The notes below the pieces were generated by a model that was not told where the DNA came from, did not search any database, and worked only from the letters and a program-made list of their open reading frames with translations. This document shows positions 9,664 through 21,000 of a stretch of 64,000 nucleotides of DNA, piece after piece; position 1 is the stretch's first letter, and the number at the start of each line of letters is the position of its first letter. The DNA lies in the NCBI GenBank assembly GCA_003194525.1, contig NBIV01000039.1, positions 124,001 through 188,000 on the forward strand, written 5' to 3'. The DNA comes from Gracilariopsis chorda (taxonomy: Eukaryota > Rhodophyta > Florideophyceae > Gracilariales > Gracilariaceae). Position numbers and translations under genes: made by a program.

Positions 9664-12600
9664 TTATGGTTGTGGAGGGATGCAGAACTGAATGGCTTCA
9701 GGCAGCACTGGGTTGTCGATGGCTACATGCATGGGATGAATTGTGTGCGCATTTTTGGATGTAAGCTGCGGGTCATGTAGGAGTAGCACATGGTCGTTCC
9801 TTCGAACGCGCGACAATGCGACATACAACTGACCGGCGCAGAAGAAGTTGGATCGCACATCCACAACCAAGCCATCCAAGGTTTTTCCCTGTCCTTTGTG
9901 AACTGTATCTGCAAACGCAAGACGAATGGGGAACTGCCTTCGAATCATGCGAATGTCTGCGAAAGAAAACTCGAAGTCGATACGATGCAGGAGCTTTCGT
10001 TCGAGCACCTGTCCATTCTCGTCGAATCGAGCCACCTGCATCGTAAATTGATCGACACGCACGACTATGAACAGCTTTCCGTTGACCACAGCCGGATGCA
10101 GCACGTTCCGAATGACCATAACTGGCACACCGATCTTCAAGTCCAAGTTCTGAGGCGGTACTCCAGTAGGCGCATACTGATATGCAAACTCGGGGACGAT
10201 AGTACTGGCGAAACCAGACTCTGGGTTCTGTCCACGAACAGGTTGCACGGTTTTCGCTGACGGAAGAGTGAAGCGCTCACCAGGAAACAGATCTAGCGCT
10301 GCCGCATTATGTTCCTCGACCAACTGTTTTGTGGAGGCAATGAGCATTTTGCTGAGATCCACATCCTCCTTACGTCGTGTTGTGAGCCACTTCCACAGGA
10401 ATTGGTAGGCGGTTTGCATGCCATCGGTACATCTGAGTGGTAGTGGAGCGTTGTTGGATATTATGTTTCGTGCAATGGAACGTAACAGCGACGCAAATGC
10501 CGGATCATCGGCTTGGCGTACCTGTTCCGTGAGGTACAGCACTTGAACCGAGCACAATGTCCACAGATCACCGTTCCACGGGAATTCGTTGAGAATGTTT
10601 GTGTACACTCCTCTCACATTTCCACTTGGCTCGGCCTCCATGTACACCTGCGGCACCACTGGAAGCAGCTGGGAGAGGTCGCCCGATAGAACGATGGTCA
10701 AGCCCGCAAAGGGAGGTGGGTTTTCCATTCCACTGCAGCGAAGATCTTTGAGCATCGCATCCATGAGTTCGAAGAGCTTTCTTGAGACCATGGACGCCTC
10801 ATCCAAGACGAGCAGGTGTATTTCGCGTAGCAGTTCTGCACGTTGAGATCGGGGACCTTACTTTGACAAAGTGGCTGTAGTGTTGCTTGTGCTGTCTCTA
10901 TCAGCTACACCCAGTCCGAGAAGGCTATGTAAAGTGCGACCACCTTCGTACAACGAAGCTGCAATGCCTGTTGTAGCAGTCATTTCGGCAAGCATTCCTT
11001 CCGACTCAACGATATCACGAAGGAGGTGGAGCACGTATGTCTTTCCGGTTCCTGCGGATCCTTGCACAAAGAACACGTTTCCAGGAGTGCTTGTTCGCTC
11101 CTGCAGCGCCTGTCGTTGTTGCAATGCGGCAATGACGGTGTCAATGACTTGTCTTTGGCGAGTTTTTAAGGTGGCGTACCTTGACTGCAAAGTTGACCAA
11201 TTTCGCACCACTCGTGCGTCTCGAGTTGTTGTAGCTCGATTCGCCTCAGTCAATGCTGTATGATCCTGCTATAGGTGTTGGGAGAAGAAGCTGTGATCGC
11301 AAAGCAGTCTTCCTCCGTGCCGGTCTGAGATCTCCACCACACTTCGATACATTTCTTGCTTTCGTTGCTGCTCATCTCCTGTATGTATGTCGCTACATAA
11401 TGCCTCCCAGTTTTCGACGGCCATTTTTTCTGGGTCTGCGCCTTGTTGGTATAGTGTGACAACCAGACGTCGTAGCTCGGAGGGCGTGCTGTATATCTGA
11501 ACTGCTTCTTGAAATGCAATATCAAACTCGGACCTGTCCGCGAGCAGTCCGCTTACAATTGCAGTTTCACGATACGTTCCATACTGCTGTCCGTTGAAAG
11601 TCCTTGCGCCTTCATAAGAGCTCGAGGCGTGATTCATGAGCAGCAAGCGCAGAGCAAGGAGCTCAATGTCGGACGGTGAAACACCTCTGATCCTTGCGAC
11701 ACACTGCTCGTCTTCCGTGCGCTCTACCACGTACATGGGCGGATCGCAGTCGTCTGTGGGCACCTGAGTGCTGTCTCCGTCGTATTGGTTAAGCTCGCAG
11801 GCTGGAAGCGTGCGATACAATCGAACTTTTTCAAAGTACGAAAGGTAGTCGAGGTTTTCGTATGCTTCGGGCCTTGCAAAGTATCTCTCCAACGTAGACG
11901 GTGGCGATGCGGAATGGATATGATTTGGACCTCTGAACAGAAACGTTCGCTCTCCTTCCAAGTAAATGGCCAGTCGCTCTACTTGTGGTACGATGTGAAC
12001 ATGTCGAAACTCGAAAGTTCTCCAAGCTGCATTGACAGTGCCCACCACACGTGCTCGCATGTATGCACGAATGTAGTTCTGCACCTGCGACTCTTGTTGC
12101 TGCACGTTGTGTGTTTCTGTCTCATTAGCACCACTCACGTTGAGCACCACCTCCTGAGCTTTGGGCTGCTTAAACGCGTACTTCATCAGATAAGCCACTG
12201 CGCCCCCTCCTTGCGTGCGCTCTACGTTGATATGAGAGCGGTACTTCTTGGTCAGAGTTGGGTTGTACGGCGCTATCTTGAGGTCATGTTGCCTTCTTCT
12301 GCAGTAGACCACGCGATTCGTGCCTTCTTCAATGTACGTCTCTGGCACAATCATGTTGCCGTCATATCCAAACTAGCAACGACCAGCGCGATTCCGGCAA
12401 TAGGTGGAGTGGCGGTGCCTGTGCATGGAACGAATGAAGGCATGCAACGCGTCGTCTTGGCCTGAAAGGGGAAGTTCTGCACGAATCAGATCGTCTATCA
12501 CATCAACGTCTTCAATCACGCCTCCTTAGAGCCACACGAGCATGTGGTGATGAGGCACATTGCGCTCCTGAAACTTGAGCTTTGATGCAAGCCCCAGGCA

Positions 12601-14481
12601 CTTCAATCCGAAGATTTGCTCCAAGTTCTTCTCCAATTCCTTCATGAAGTCGTTTGCGTACTGGTTGTACACCCTTGCAGTCAGATCAGGTCGGTCAAAC
12701 GGTCGAGGGCGGTTACTCTGTGCCGTAAATGTGCTCCGATTGCTGGTATCCATACCAAGGCGCTGGATGTCCTCTCTCCAGATGTTCATGGTGATTGTAA
12801 TGAAGAGAGAAGGCGGTCCTCTCCGCGCTACGATCGCCTGTACATCCATGCGCTTGTTCTTCCAGTACGCTGCTGAGTTGACCGAGTCATCGGGCAGAAA
12901 TATGCGTCCTATTTGTGCGAACTGTGATGGTGAAACATGACCTGTTTGTTATTGTGCTTGCTGGATCTCCTGCTCTTGTACAATACATGCCTGTTGTGGT
13001 CTCTCTATTAAACGTAGTTGCATGTCCTCAATGTTTGTGTGCGTGCGTAGCATCCACATCTGCATCAACGTTCCACTGTTTAGGAGGATGTTGTCTGAGT
13101 ACAGACGTCGCTTCGCGTTCTCAGCCCAGGTGAGCTTTCGGAGCTTCCACTCGTTAACTCTGAGACCTGAAATTTGCTGTGTGTAGTTCCTTGCATGCAG
13201 AAACAGGCCGATGTCAAACGATTCGTGCTGATCACCGTACGGGTAGAGAAGAGGGCAAGTGCCCTTCTCTGCAAGTTTGGATGCCGGTTTTAGAAGTCGG
13301 TACCGCACGTGCGCATTGTTTGCGACATTCACAGTCGCCTCTGCTCCAGCAGCAGCAGCACTAGTCACTACAGCGTGCTCTTCAGTTACGGTTCCTTCTA
13401 CCATGCAAACCAACTCACTGCTATGCCTTCTGCGGAACGTGACGCCCCATCCTGACATTCTTTTCATTCCATAGCACACTCCAGTGACCTCTGTGCCAAG
13501 CAAAACACAACTGCAATACTTGCAGCTATGAATTTCCAATGTCTACTCGGCGTACGGGCAGGAGGAGAGTGCGTGTGAGTGTTTGCCGCATCTTCCGCAT
13601 CGCCTTTGAACTGCAGTGGGAAGCGTCTCAAACTCCGGCACGCTTGCACGTATGGCCGGATCATTCCTCGCCTGAGCTGCCACGGAATCCCACGCATATT
13701 ACACGTGATAGAGTCCTTGATCAGGACGCCCAGCACAGTGCATAACCGTCGTATCAAGCTGTTGCTGTGGCTGATGCTGCGGCTGGTGTGAGGGAGCCGG
13801 TCTTATCTAATCCGCTTCCCCCTCCATCGGAATGGACATCTGTTGTTCTTCCTGTTCAGCTTGTGGCAACGCAGGCTGCGGCGGCGAGTATGAGGGAGCC
13901 GGGGTGATCTCATCCTCTTCCACTTCCATCGGGACTGGCATCTGTTCTTTCTCTTGTTCAGCTTGTGGCAGAGCAGGCTGCTGTGGTGGCGGTGGCTGTG
14001 AGGGAGCAGGGATGATCTCATCCTCTTCCACTTCCATCGCAATAGGCATCTGTTCTGCAGGCATCAGTGGGAGAGGGGGAGGCATCGGAGGCGGTGGAAT
14101 GTGACTTGGAAGGCCTCTCACAAACTCCAGAAATCCAGGAATTGGGCATGGTGTTGGTAGATCTGTGGCAGTGGACCCACTGGCTCCAGCGGCGCTTGTG
14201 CTAACTACTTCTGCAACCGAAGTAGGTGCAGGAGTAATTTCGTCTTCTTCAACCGCTGGAAGAATAGGTCCTTGAACGTGTGCTCCGCTCTCATTTACTC
14301 CCAACTCATCTGGAGTTGGAAGAGCGGGTGCTCTTCGGGGTCTTCCAGCTCCTGCCCGTGCTCCACCACTGCCGACGCGACGACCACCAGCGTTTTGCGT
14401 TGAACCACCTGCGTTCAACCTGGCACCTCCCGAGTTAGATCGTACACCACCAGAGTTCAGACGTCGCCCTCCTCTCGTCAT
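9664..14481 (-). pseudogene. Helitron Rep-helicase, left copy, with in-frame stops and a 585-bp deletion
   Basis: One frame runs from ATG 14481 to TAA 9664-9666 (1,606 codons) with no frameshift that I can see. It is interrupted by TAG 13807, TAA 13699, TAG 13543, TAA 12949, TAA 12526, TAG 12373, TAG 11269 and TAA 10858 (lowest coordinate given). N-terminus: Asn/Ser/Gly/Ala-rich repeats, then Pro/Glu-rich stretches; a CCHC zinc knuckle (RRCGRCGKHSHALSSC); a second Cys pair (SCKYCSCVLLG); the Helitron-like domain ending in the HUH motif VPHHHMLVWL; the Rep tyrosine region AYLMKYAFK; then a Pif1 helicase with Walker A GSAGTGKT (about 11050), LDEASMV, SGDLSQLLPVVP, HKGQGKT and YVALSRV. Relative to the right copy, 195 codons are missing in frame after SSELVC (near 13406). 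In the family these proteins nick and replicate Helitrons by rolling circle. Confidence 0.85.
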
Positions 14482-14520
14482 TTCAATTTACCAAAGAAAA
14501 GAAAATAACAATTCTATGTT

Positions 14521-14690
14521 TTTAAACCGTTAAAAAATTTGCCAGAGTTCCAGAATAATTCCCAATAGAACACAAAGTTGAAAGTGAAAAACTGGTTGCA
14601 GTTTGTTGCGTTGCATCCACCGGGCCTAGTCGCATGCAGCAATTAAAAAAATTAGCTGAAAGGCTTATATTTACCCGATGCAGTCGTGCG
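14521..14690. other. AT-rich leader between Helitron frame and conserved block, left arm
   Basis: It matches 17890-18075 in inverted orientation. It lies immediately upstream of the minus-strand Helitron frame, so it may hold that frame's promoter. No clear TATA box was identified. Confidence 0.35.
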
Positions 14691-15170
14691 CAGCACAGGT
14701 ACTCTCGACACACTCCTGTTGGATTATGACGGGCGGAGTGTGCCCAGCCGGTTTTCAAGCCGTTTGATGTTTAACCCGCGTCCGGTTGTAAGGATTGGTC
14801 TGCCTTTACTCACACACCGAAGTGTGCTTTCCGGCCCCAAGAGGTACGACACAGTGGCCGCCCCGGACCCTGCACAGCAAGCTGTTTTTAGGTCCGGTAA
14901 ACCCTTAGACTTCCTGATCGCCGTCAAACGACCAGTATACCACAGAGGAGCACCTGACCTTTCCCAGATCCGTGGTACTTATTGGGTTACTCTTGTGGCG
15001 ACCTGCACACGAGCTCGGCCTTGACTAGGTCCCAGGCCAGCAAACAGTGCCCAAAGTAGCAAAAGGTTACGACACTGCGCTATTGGCCAGCCTGAAATGG
15101 GAGGTGAAAGTACTGGTTAGGGTCAGCAAGCGAGATGCTTTTTGCACTGCGCCAGTTCAGTATATACGTC
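14690..15170 (+). repeat. Conserved 430-bp block at inner edge of left arm
   Basis: This block and its inverted partner at 17393-17890 are nearly identical by eye, more so than the adjoining Helitron N-terminal coding regions. An open frame of 112 codons (14686-15024, STGTLDTLLLDYDGRSVPSR at its start) is conserved in both arms, but another frame on the opposite strand is open too, so coding is unproven. A structured RNA, a promoter or a recombination site are alternatives. The inner end is a palindrome TGCACTGCGCCAGT..., matched at 17405-17422. Confidence 0.6.
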
Positions 15171-15210
15171 TCTTGCAGGCATGTCTGCAATGAAACTTCA
15201 GTATATACTG

Positions 15211-15330
15211 CACTGGCGCAGTGCAATTTGCCACGTGTTGGAATGCACTGCACTGGCGCAGTGCAATTTGCCACGTGTTGGAATGCACTGCACTGGCGCA
15301 GTGCAATTTCTCACGTGTCGGAATGAACCG
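15211..15330. repeat. 40-bp tandem repeat, three units, each with a palindrome
   Basis: The segment CACTGGCGCA starts at 15211, 15251 and 15291: an exact 40-bp period. Each unit contains TGCACTGGCGCAGTGCA, a 7-bp-arm inverted repeat with a 3-base loop. The first two units are nearly identical and the third is diverged. The same palindrome marks the inner edges of both Helitron arms. Confidence 0.9.
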
Positions 15331-15439
15331 CTGGGTTTCTGCTGCTGAGTGGCTGGCACTACAATTTGATTGTATGGCAAGCCATTCAGCAGCCATTGCA
15401 CAGTCAACATGCAGCAGCAGCAGCTAATTAACTGAACGC

Positions 15440-16120
15440 TTTGCTGCTGCTGCTGCTGCTGAATGTTTTCAATGGTAGGGAGGCGTTGCGACAAATGGGC
15501 GTTTTGCATGCGCAAACGGGGGCGTGCAAGACGATTTTGTGGCGCAACGCCTCCATTCAATCAAGAACACCCCCTCATACATGTACGCGTATAAATACTT
15601 ATAATGGAGAGACAGGTGGAAACGGCCTTCGGCCGTGGGCGGCGCGGCGCGCCGCATTGTTTTTGTAGCTTTGTGTATTTAGTAGCGTTCCGAGGCTCTC
15701 CGAGCACTTTGCTCGCTTGCGCTAGCATTAGTGCTCGTAGAACCACGGGGCGCCGGGGCGCCTAGAGTATGTGGAGCCTTAGGGGTTTTGTTTAGGTGCC
15801 CAAAATTGACTGCAGTGCCAGCCAATGATGAGAAAGCGCGACACGTTCCTTTGTGTAACTGGGTGGCACCGCAGTCGTTATGGGAGTGCCAACCAGTAAG
15901 CAGGAAGCTTTGCTGCTCCTGCTGCTGCTGAATTTTTTAAATAGTAGGGAGGCATTGCACCAAATGGGCGTTTTGCATGCGTGTAGAGGGGCATACAGGG
16001 TGGTTTATTGGCGCACCAACTCCATTCAATCAAGAACACCCACATCATACATGAACAAATACGTATAATGGAGAGACAAGTAGAAGCGGCCTTCGGCCGC
16101 GGGCGGCGCTGCGCACCGCT
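15440..16120 (+). repeat. Repeat module, inner-left copy
   Basis: Contains the same parts as the outer-left module in the same orientation: (CTG)6 at 15444-15461, a hairpin around 15476-15555, TATAATGGAGAGACA, the GGCCTTCGGCCG stretch at about 15620, then a second round with an imperfect CTG run near 15910 and another GC-rich start at about 16085. ORFs here are in shadow frames of the triplet repeat. Confidence 0.7.
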
Positions 16121-16440
16121 GAGTAAGGGTGGCTTTGGGGATCTGCAGGCCGTTTCTGCTCGCTATCGCTCGCAAACGGCCTGCAAACCAATTAGGGCTG
16201 CGGCGCTGAGAGTGAATATGGAATAGAGTTGCACTGGAGCGCCCGCGCGTTAGTGATTGGCTGGCACTGCAGAGTATATGTCGAGTACAGTAGATTTTAA
16301 CTGGCTGGCGCTGCCAAAATAACTGCAGTTCCAGCCACTGTGCAGCGGTGTGGGTGGCACTGCTGCAGTGCCAGCCACTTAGCAGCTGCAGCAGTCAACA
16401 TGCAGCAGCAGCCAATGAGCTCTGAGCTTTGCTGCTGCTG
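16121..16440. repeat. Centre of the palindrome: short inverted and CTGCAGTGCCAGCC-type repeats
   Basis: Includes CAGGCCGTTT at 16146-16155 facing AAACGGCCTGC at about 16173-16183, and several copies of a GGCTGGCACTGCAG motif in both orientations. No gene is recognisable. This is the axis region between the inverted inner modules. Confidence 0.5.
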
Positions 16441-16554
16441 CTGCTGCTGAATTTTTTGATTGGCGGGGAGGCGTGAAAATTGCATGCACTGAAGGGGGCA
16501 TGCAAGGGGATTTTTTGGCGCAACGCCTCCCATCAATCAACAACGCCCCCCTCA

Positions 16555-17010
16555 TCTCTCCATTATAAGTATTTGTTCCTCTATGAGGGGGGTGTTCTTG
16601 ATTGAATGGAGGCGTTGCGCCACAAAATCGTCTTGCACGCCCCGGTTTGCCCATGCAAAACGCCCATTTGGCGCAACGCCTCCCTACCATTTAAAAATTT
16701 CAGCAGCAGCAGCAAAGCTTGCTGCTTACTGGCTGGCACTCCCGTAATGACTGCAGTGCTATCCAGTTAAACAAAGCAACGTGTCGCGCTTTCTCATCAT
16801 TGGCTGGCACTGCAGTCAATTTAGGCACCTAAACACAAATCCCTACGGCTCCACATACTCTAGGCGCTGCGGCGCCCCGTGGTTCTACGAGCGCTATTGC
16901 GAGCGCAAGCGAGCAAAGTGCTCGGAGAGCCTCCGAACGCCACGAAATACACAAAGCTACAAACACAACGCGGCGCGCAGCGCCGCCCACGGCCGAAGGC
17001 CGTTTCCACT
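16555..17010 (-). repeat. Repeat module, inner-right copy
   Basis: Reverse-complement copy of the module: hairpin arms GGAGGCGTTGCGCCA (near 16608) and TGGCGCAACGCCTCC (near 16669), a short CAG run, the TGACTGCAGTG motif, and the GC-rich end with GGCCGAAGGCCGTTTCCACTT at about 16990-17011. Confidence 0.7.
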
Positions 17011-17242
17011 TGTCCCAACACCAACCCGTACTATAATGATTTACACATGTATGAGGGGGGTGTTGTTGACTGACGGGAGGCGTTGCGCCAGTAAACACGC
17101 CCGCACGCCCCCGTACGCGAGTGCAAAAACCTCTCTTGGCGCAACGCCTCCCTTCCATTCAAAAAATTCAACACCACCAGCAGCAGCAGCAGCAAAGCCC
17201 AGAGCTTATTGGCTGCTGCTGCATGTTGACTGCCGCTGCTGT

Positions 17243-17305
17243 TCAGTGGCTGGCACTACAGTATCAGTGGCTGACACTACAGTATCAGTGGCTGGCACTA
17301 CAGTA
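17243..17305. repeat. 21-bp tandem repeat, three units
   Basis: TCAGTGGCTG starts at 17243, 17264 and 17285, a 21-bp period. The middle unit has a single change (GACACT for GGCACT). Confidence 0.85.
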
Positions 17306-17392
17306 AAAGACTGCAGTGCCAGCCACTCAGCAGTACCTGGCTTGCACGACACGTGGCTGCCTTTTTGCACTGCGCCAGTGCAGCACAATGCA

Positions 17393-17890
17393 CATAGCAT
17401 ATATACTGCACTGGCGCAGTGCAAAAAGCATCTCGCTTGCTGACCCTAACCACTACTTTCACCTCCCATTTCAGGCTGGCCAATAGCGCAGTGTCGTAAC
17501 CTTTTGCTACTTTGGGCACTGTTTGCTGTCCTGGGACCTAGGCAATGCCGAGCTCGTGTGCAGGTCGCCACAAGAGTAACCCACTAAGTACCACGGATCT
17601 GGGAAAGGTCAGGTGCTCCTCTGTGGTATACTGGTCGTTTGACGGCGATCAGGAAGTCTAAGGGTTTACCGGACCTAAAAACAGCTTGCTGTGCAGGGTC
17701 CGGGGCGGCCACCGTGTCGTACCTCTTGGGGCCGGAAAGCACACTTCGGTGTTTGAGTAAAGGCAGACCAATCCTTACAACCGGACGCGGGTTAAACATC
17801 AAACGGCTTGAAAACCGGCTGGGCACACTCCGCCCGTCATAATCCAACAGGAGTGTGTCGAGAGTCCCTGTGCTGCGCACGACTGCAACG
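17393..17890 (-). repeat. Conserved 430-bp block at inner edge of right arm
   Basis: Inverted partner of 14690-15170, with only scattered differences by eye. It begins with TGCACTGGCGCAGTGCA at about 17407. The minus-strand frame 17584-17961 encodes the same peptide as the left-arm block with very few changes. It is directly upstream of the plus-strand Helitron frame, so it would be promoter-proximal to both divergent Helitrons. Confidence 0.6.
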
Positions 17891-18079
17891 GGTAAATATA
17901 AGCCTTGCAGCAATTTCTTTAATTGCTGCATGCGACTAGGCCTGGTGTTGCAAAGCCACAAACTGGAACCATTTTTTCACACTCAAAATTTTATTATGTT
18001 GGAAATTATTCTGGAACTCTGGCAAATGTTTTACCGATTTAAACGAATAGAATTGTTTTTTTATTTTTGGTAAATTGAA

Positions 18080-21000
18080 ATGACGCGAGGAGGTCCACGT
18101 CCAAACTCTGGTGGGGCCACACTGAACTCTGGAGGTGCTCGAAGAAATTCTGGAGGAGCCAGAGCTAATCCTAGAGGTGCACGAGCCGAATCTGGAGGTG
18201 CAAGAGCCAATTCTGGAGGTGCACGAGCCAATTCTGGAGGTGCAAGAGCCAATACCGGGGGTGATCGAGCCAATGCCGGAGGTGCCAGAGATAATTCTGG
18301 AGGTGCCAGAGCCAATTCCGGAGGCGCCAGACAGAATGCTGGAGGTGCTCGAGCAAACGCTGGAGGCGCCAGAGCCAATTCAGGAGGGGCCAGAGCCAAT
18401 TCCGGTGGTGCCAGAGCCAATTCGGGAGGGGCCAGAGTGAACTCACGCGGCGCAAGGCCAGGAGCTGGACGACCTCGACGATTACCAGTTCCTCCCGCTC
18501 CAGATGACATGCCGCTAAATGAGAGCGGAGCGCACGTGCAAGGACCCATTGTTCCAGCCGTGGAAGAGGACGAAATTACTCCTGCAACTACTTCGGTTGC
18601 AGCTGCAGATAGCACAAGCGCCGCTGGAGCCAGTTGGTCCGTTGCAGTAGGTTTACCAACTTCGTGCCCAATTCTTGGGTTTCTGAAGTGTGTGAGAGGA
18701 TTTACAAGTCACATTCCACCGCCTCCGATGCCTCCCCCTCTCCCACCGATGCGTGCAGAACAGATGCCTGTTGCGATGGAAGTGGAAGAGGATGAGATCA
18801 TCCCTGCTCCTTCACAGCCACCGCTGTAACCACCGCCGCCACAGCAGCCTGCTCTGCCACAAGCTGAGCAAGAGGAAGAACAGATGCCAGTCCCAATAGA
18901 AGTGGAAGAGGATGAGATCACACCGTCTCTCTCACACCCGCCGCCGCAGCCTGCGCTGCCACAAGCTGAACAGGAAGAACAACAGATGCCCATTCCGATG
19001 GCGGTGGAAGAGGGTGTGCTCACACCGCCTCCCTCACACCAGCCGCAGTATCAGCCACAGCAACAGCTTGATTCGACGATCATGCAGTGTGCTGGATGTC
19101 CGGATCGAGGACTGTATCGCGTGTACTATGCTTGGGATACCGTGGCAGATGAGGCTTGGAATGATCCAGCCATCCGTGCAAGCATTCCATAATTTGACAC
19201 GCATTCCACTGCGGGTCAAAGGCGATGCGGAAGATGCGGCGAGCACGCACACACGCTCTCCTCCTGCACTTACCCGGACTGGATATTGAGAATTCATAGC
19301 TGCAAGTTCTGCAGATGCGTTTTGCTTGGCAAAGAGAGCAACGGAGTGTGCTGTGGAATGAAAAGAATGTTAGGATGGGGCGTCACGTTCCGCAGAAGGC
19401 ATAGCAGCGAGTTGGTTTGCAGTCGTTATGGCCTGAGAGCCTTTCACAGCCATTTCCTCAACTTGAGTACGCTCTTCGCGACGACGCAAGCTTTCGTGGA
19501 CATGTCGTATGTGACGGGAGGCGGTCCCTCCTTTCTCAGATTTGAGGGCAACGCAGCTCTCGCTCTGCTCCCGCAGAACCAGAACAACACGCGCTACAGC
19601 TTTCTATGGGGTACCGGACCACCTTCCTTGGATCTATCTCACTATGCGCGTGCCAATCCGCGTGCGTTCATTCAGGACATCAACGTAAGAGACATCGTAC
19701 GCAAATTGTACGATGTGATCCAGCCGAAGCCAGACGTGGTGCGCGAACGTTACCGATCCTTGCTTAGCACGAAACAGCAACAACAACAACAAAATGCAGA
19801 GACTGCCGTGGATATCAGCGTGCAAGCAGCGGAACAAGGAGTAGCTGTACGTGGATAGGAAGGAACCCGAAGTGGTACAGTCAGTGCTTCTGATGCAGGG
19901 GCTGGTCCTCTCCCTGAAGATGTTCCTGGTGGGGGTCCAACCATGATGAGAACGCTCGTGGTTGATCCGACTGGCCTGTACCGAGTGGAGTACCAGGTAC
20001 CGCGCTTGGTAGAAGGAACCGTAACTGAAGAGCACGCTGTAGTGACGAGTGCTGCTGCTGCTGGAGCAGAGGCGACTGTGAATGTCGCAAACAATGCGCA
20101 CGTGCGGTACCGACTTCTAAAACCGGCATCCAAACTTGCAGAGAAGGGCACTTGCCCTCTTCTCTACCCGTACGGTGATCAGCACGAATCGTTTGACATC
20201 GGCCTGTTTCTGCATGCAAGGAACTACACACAGCAAATTTCAGGTCTCAGAGTTAACGAGTGGAAGCTCCGAAAGCTCACCTGGGCTGAGAACGCGAAGC
20301 GACGTCTGTACTCAGACAACATCCTCCTAAACAGTGGAACGTTGATGCAGATGTGGATGCTACGCACGCACACAAACATTGAGGACATGCAACTACGTTT
20401 AATAGAGAGACCACAACAGGCATGTATTGTACAAGAGCAGGAGATCCAGCAAGCACAACAACAAACAGGTCATGTTTCACCATCACAGTTCGCACAAATA
20501 GGACGCATATTTCTGCCCGATGACTCGGTCAACTCAGCAGCGTACTGGAAGAACAAGCGCATGGATGTACAGGCGATCGTAGCGCGGAGAGGACCGCCTT
20601 CTCTCTTCATTAAAATCACCATGAACATCTGGAGAGAGGACATCCAGCGCCTTGGTATGGATACCAGCAATCGGAGCACATTTACGGCACAGAGTAACCG
20701 CCCTCGACCGTTTGACCAACCTGATCTGACTGCAAGGGTGTACAACCAGTACGCAAACGACTTCATGAAGGAATTGGAGAAGAACTTGGAGCAAATCTTC
20801 GGATTGAAGTGCCTGGGGCTTGCATCAAAGCTCGAGTTTCAGGAGCGCAATGTGCCTCATCACCACATGCTCGTGTGGCTCTAAGGAGGCGTGATTGAAG
20901 ACGTTGATGTGATAGACGATCTGATTCGTGCAGAACTTCCCCTTTCAGGCCAAGACGACGCGTTGCATGCCTTCATTCGTTCCATGCACAGGCACCGCCA

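Noticed and set aside
9790-10260. Long ORFs opposite to the Helitron helicase (also 11785-12465, 20945-21625, 23150-23740)
   Set aside because: They mirror conserved Rep-helicase codons on the other strand, and the same shadow appears in both arms. The Helitron motifs all lie on the opposite strand.
15134-15560. Several repetitive ORFs (HCTGAVQFATCWN-type) and poly-Gln or poly-Leu stretches
   Set aside because: They are produced by the 40-bp tandem repeat and CTG runs. Frames are open on both strands without protein features.
18061-18615. 184-codon minus-strand ORF of Pro/Ala/Leu repeats
   Set aside because: It is the antisense reading of the GGARANS repeat, whose 21-bp period keeps several frames open.
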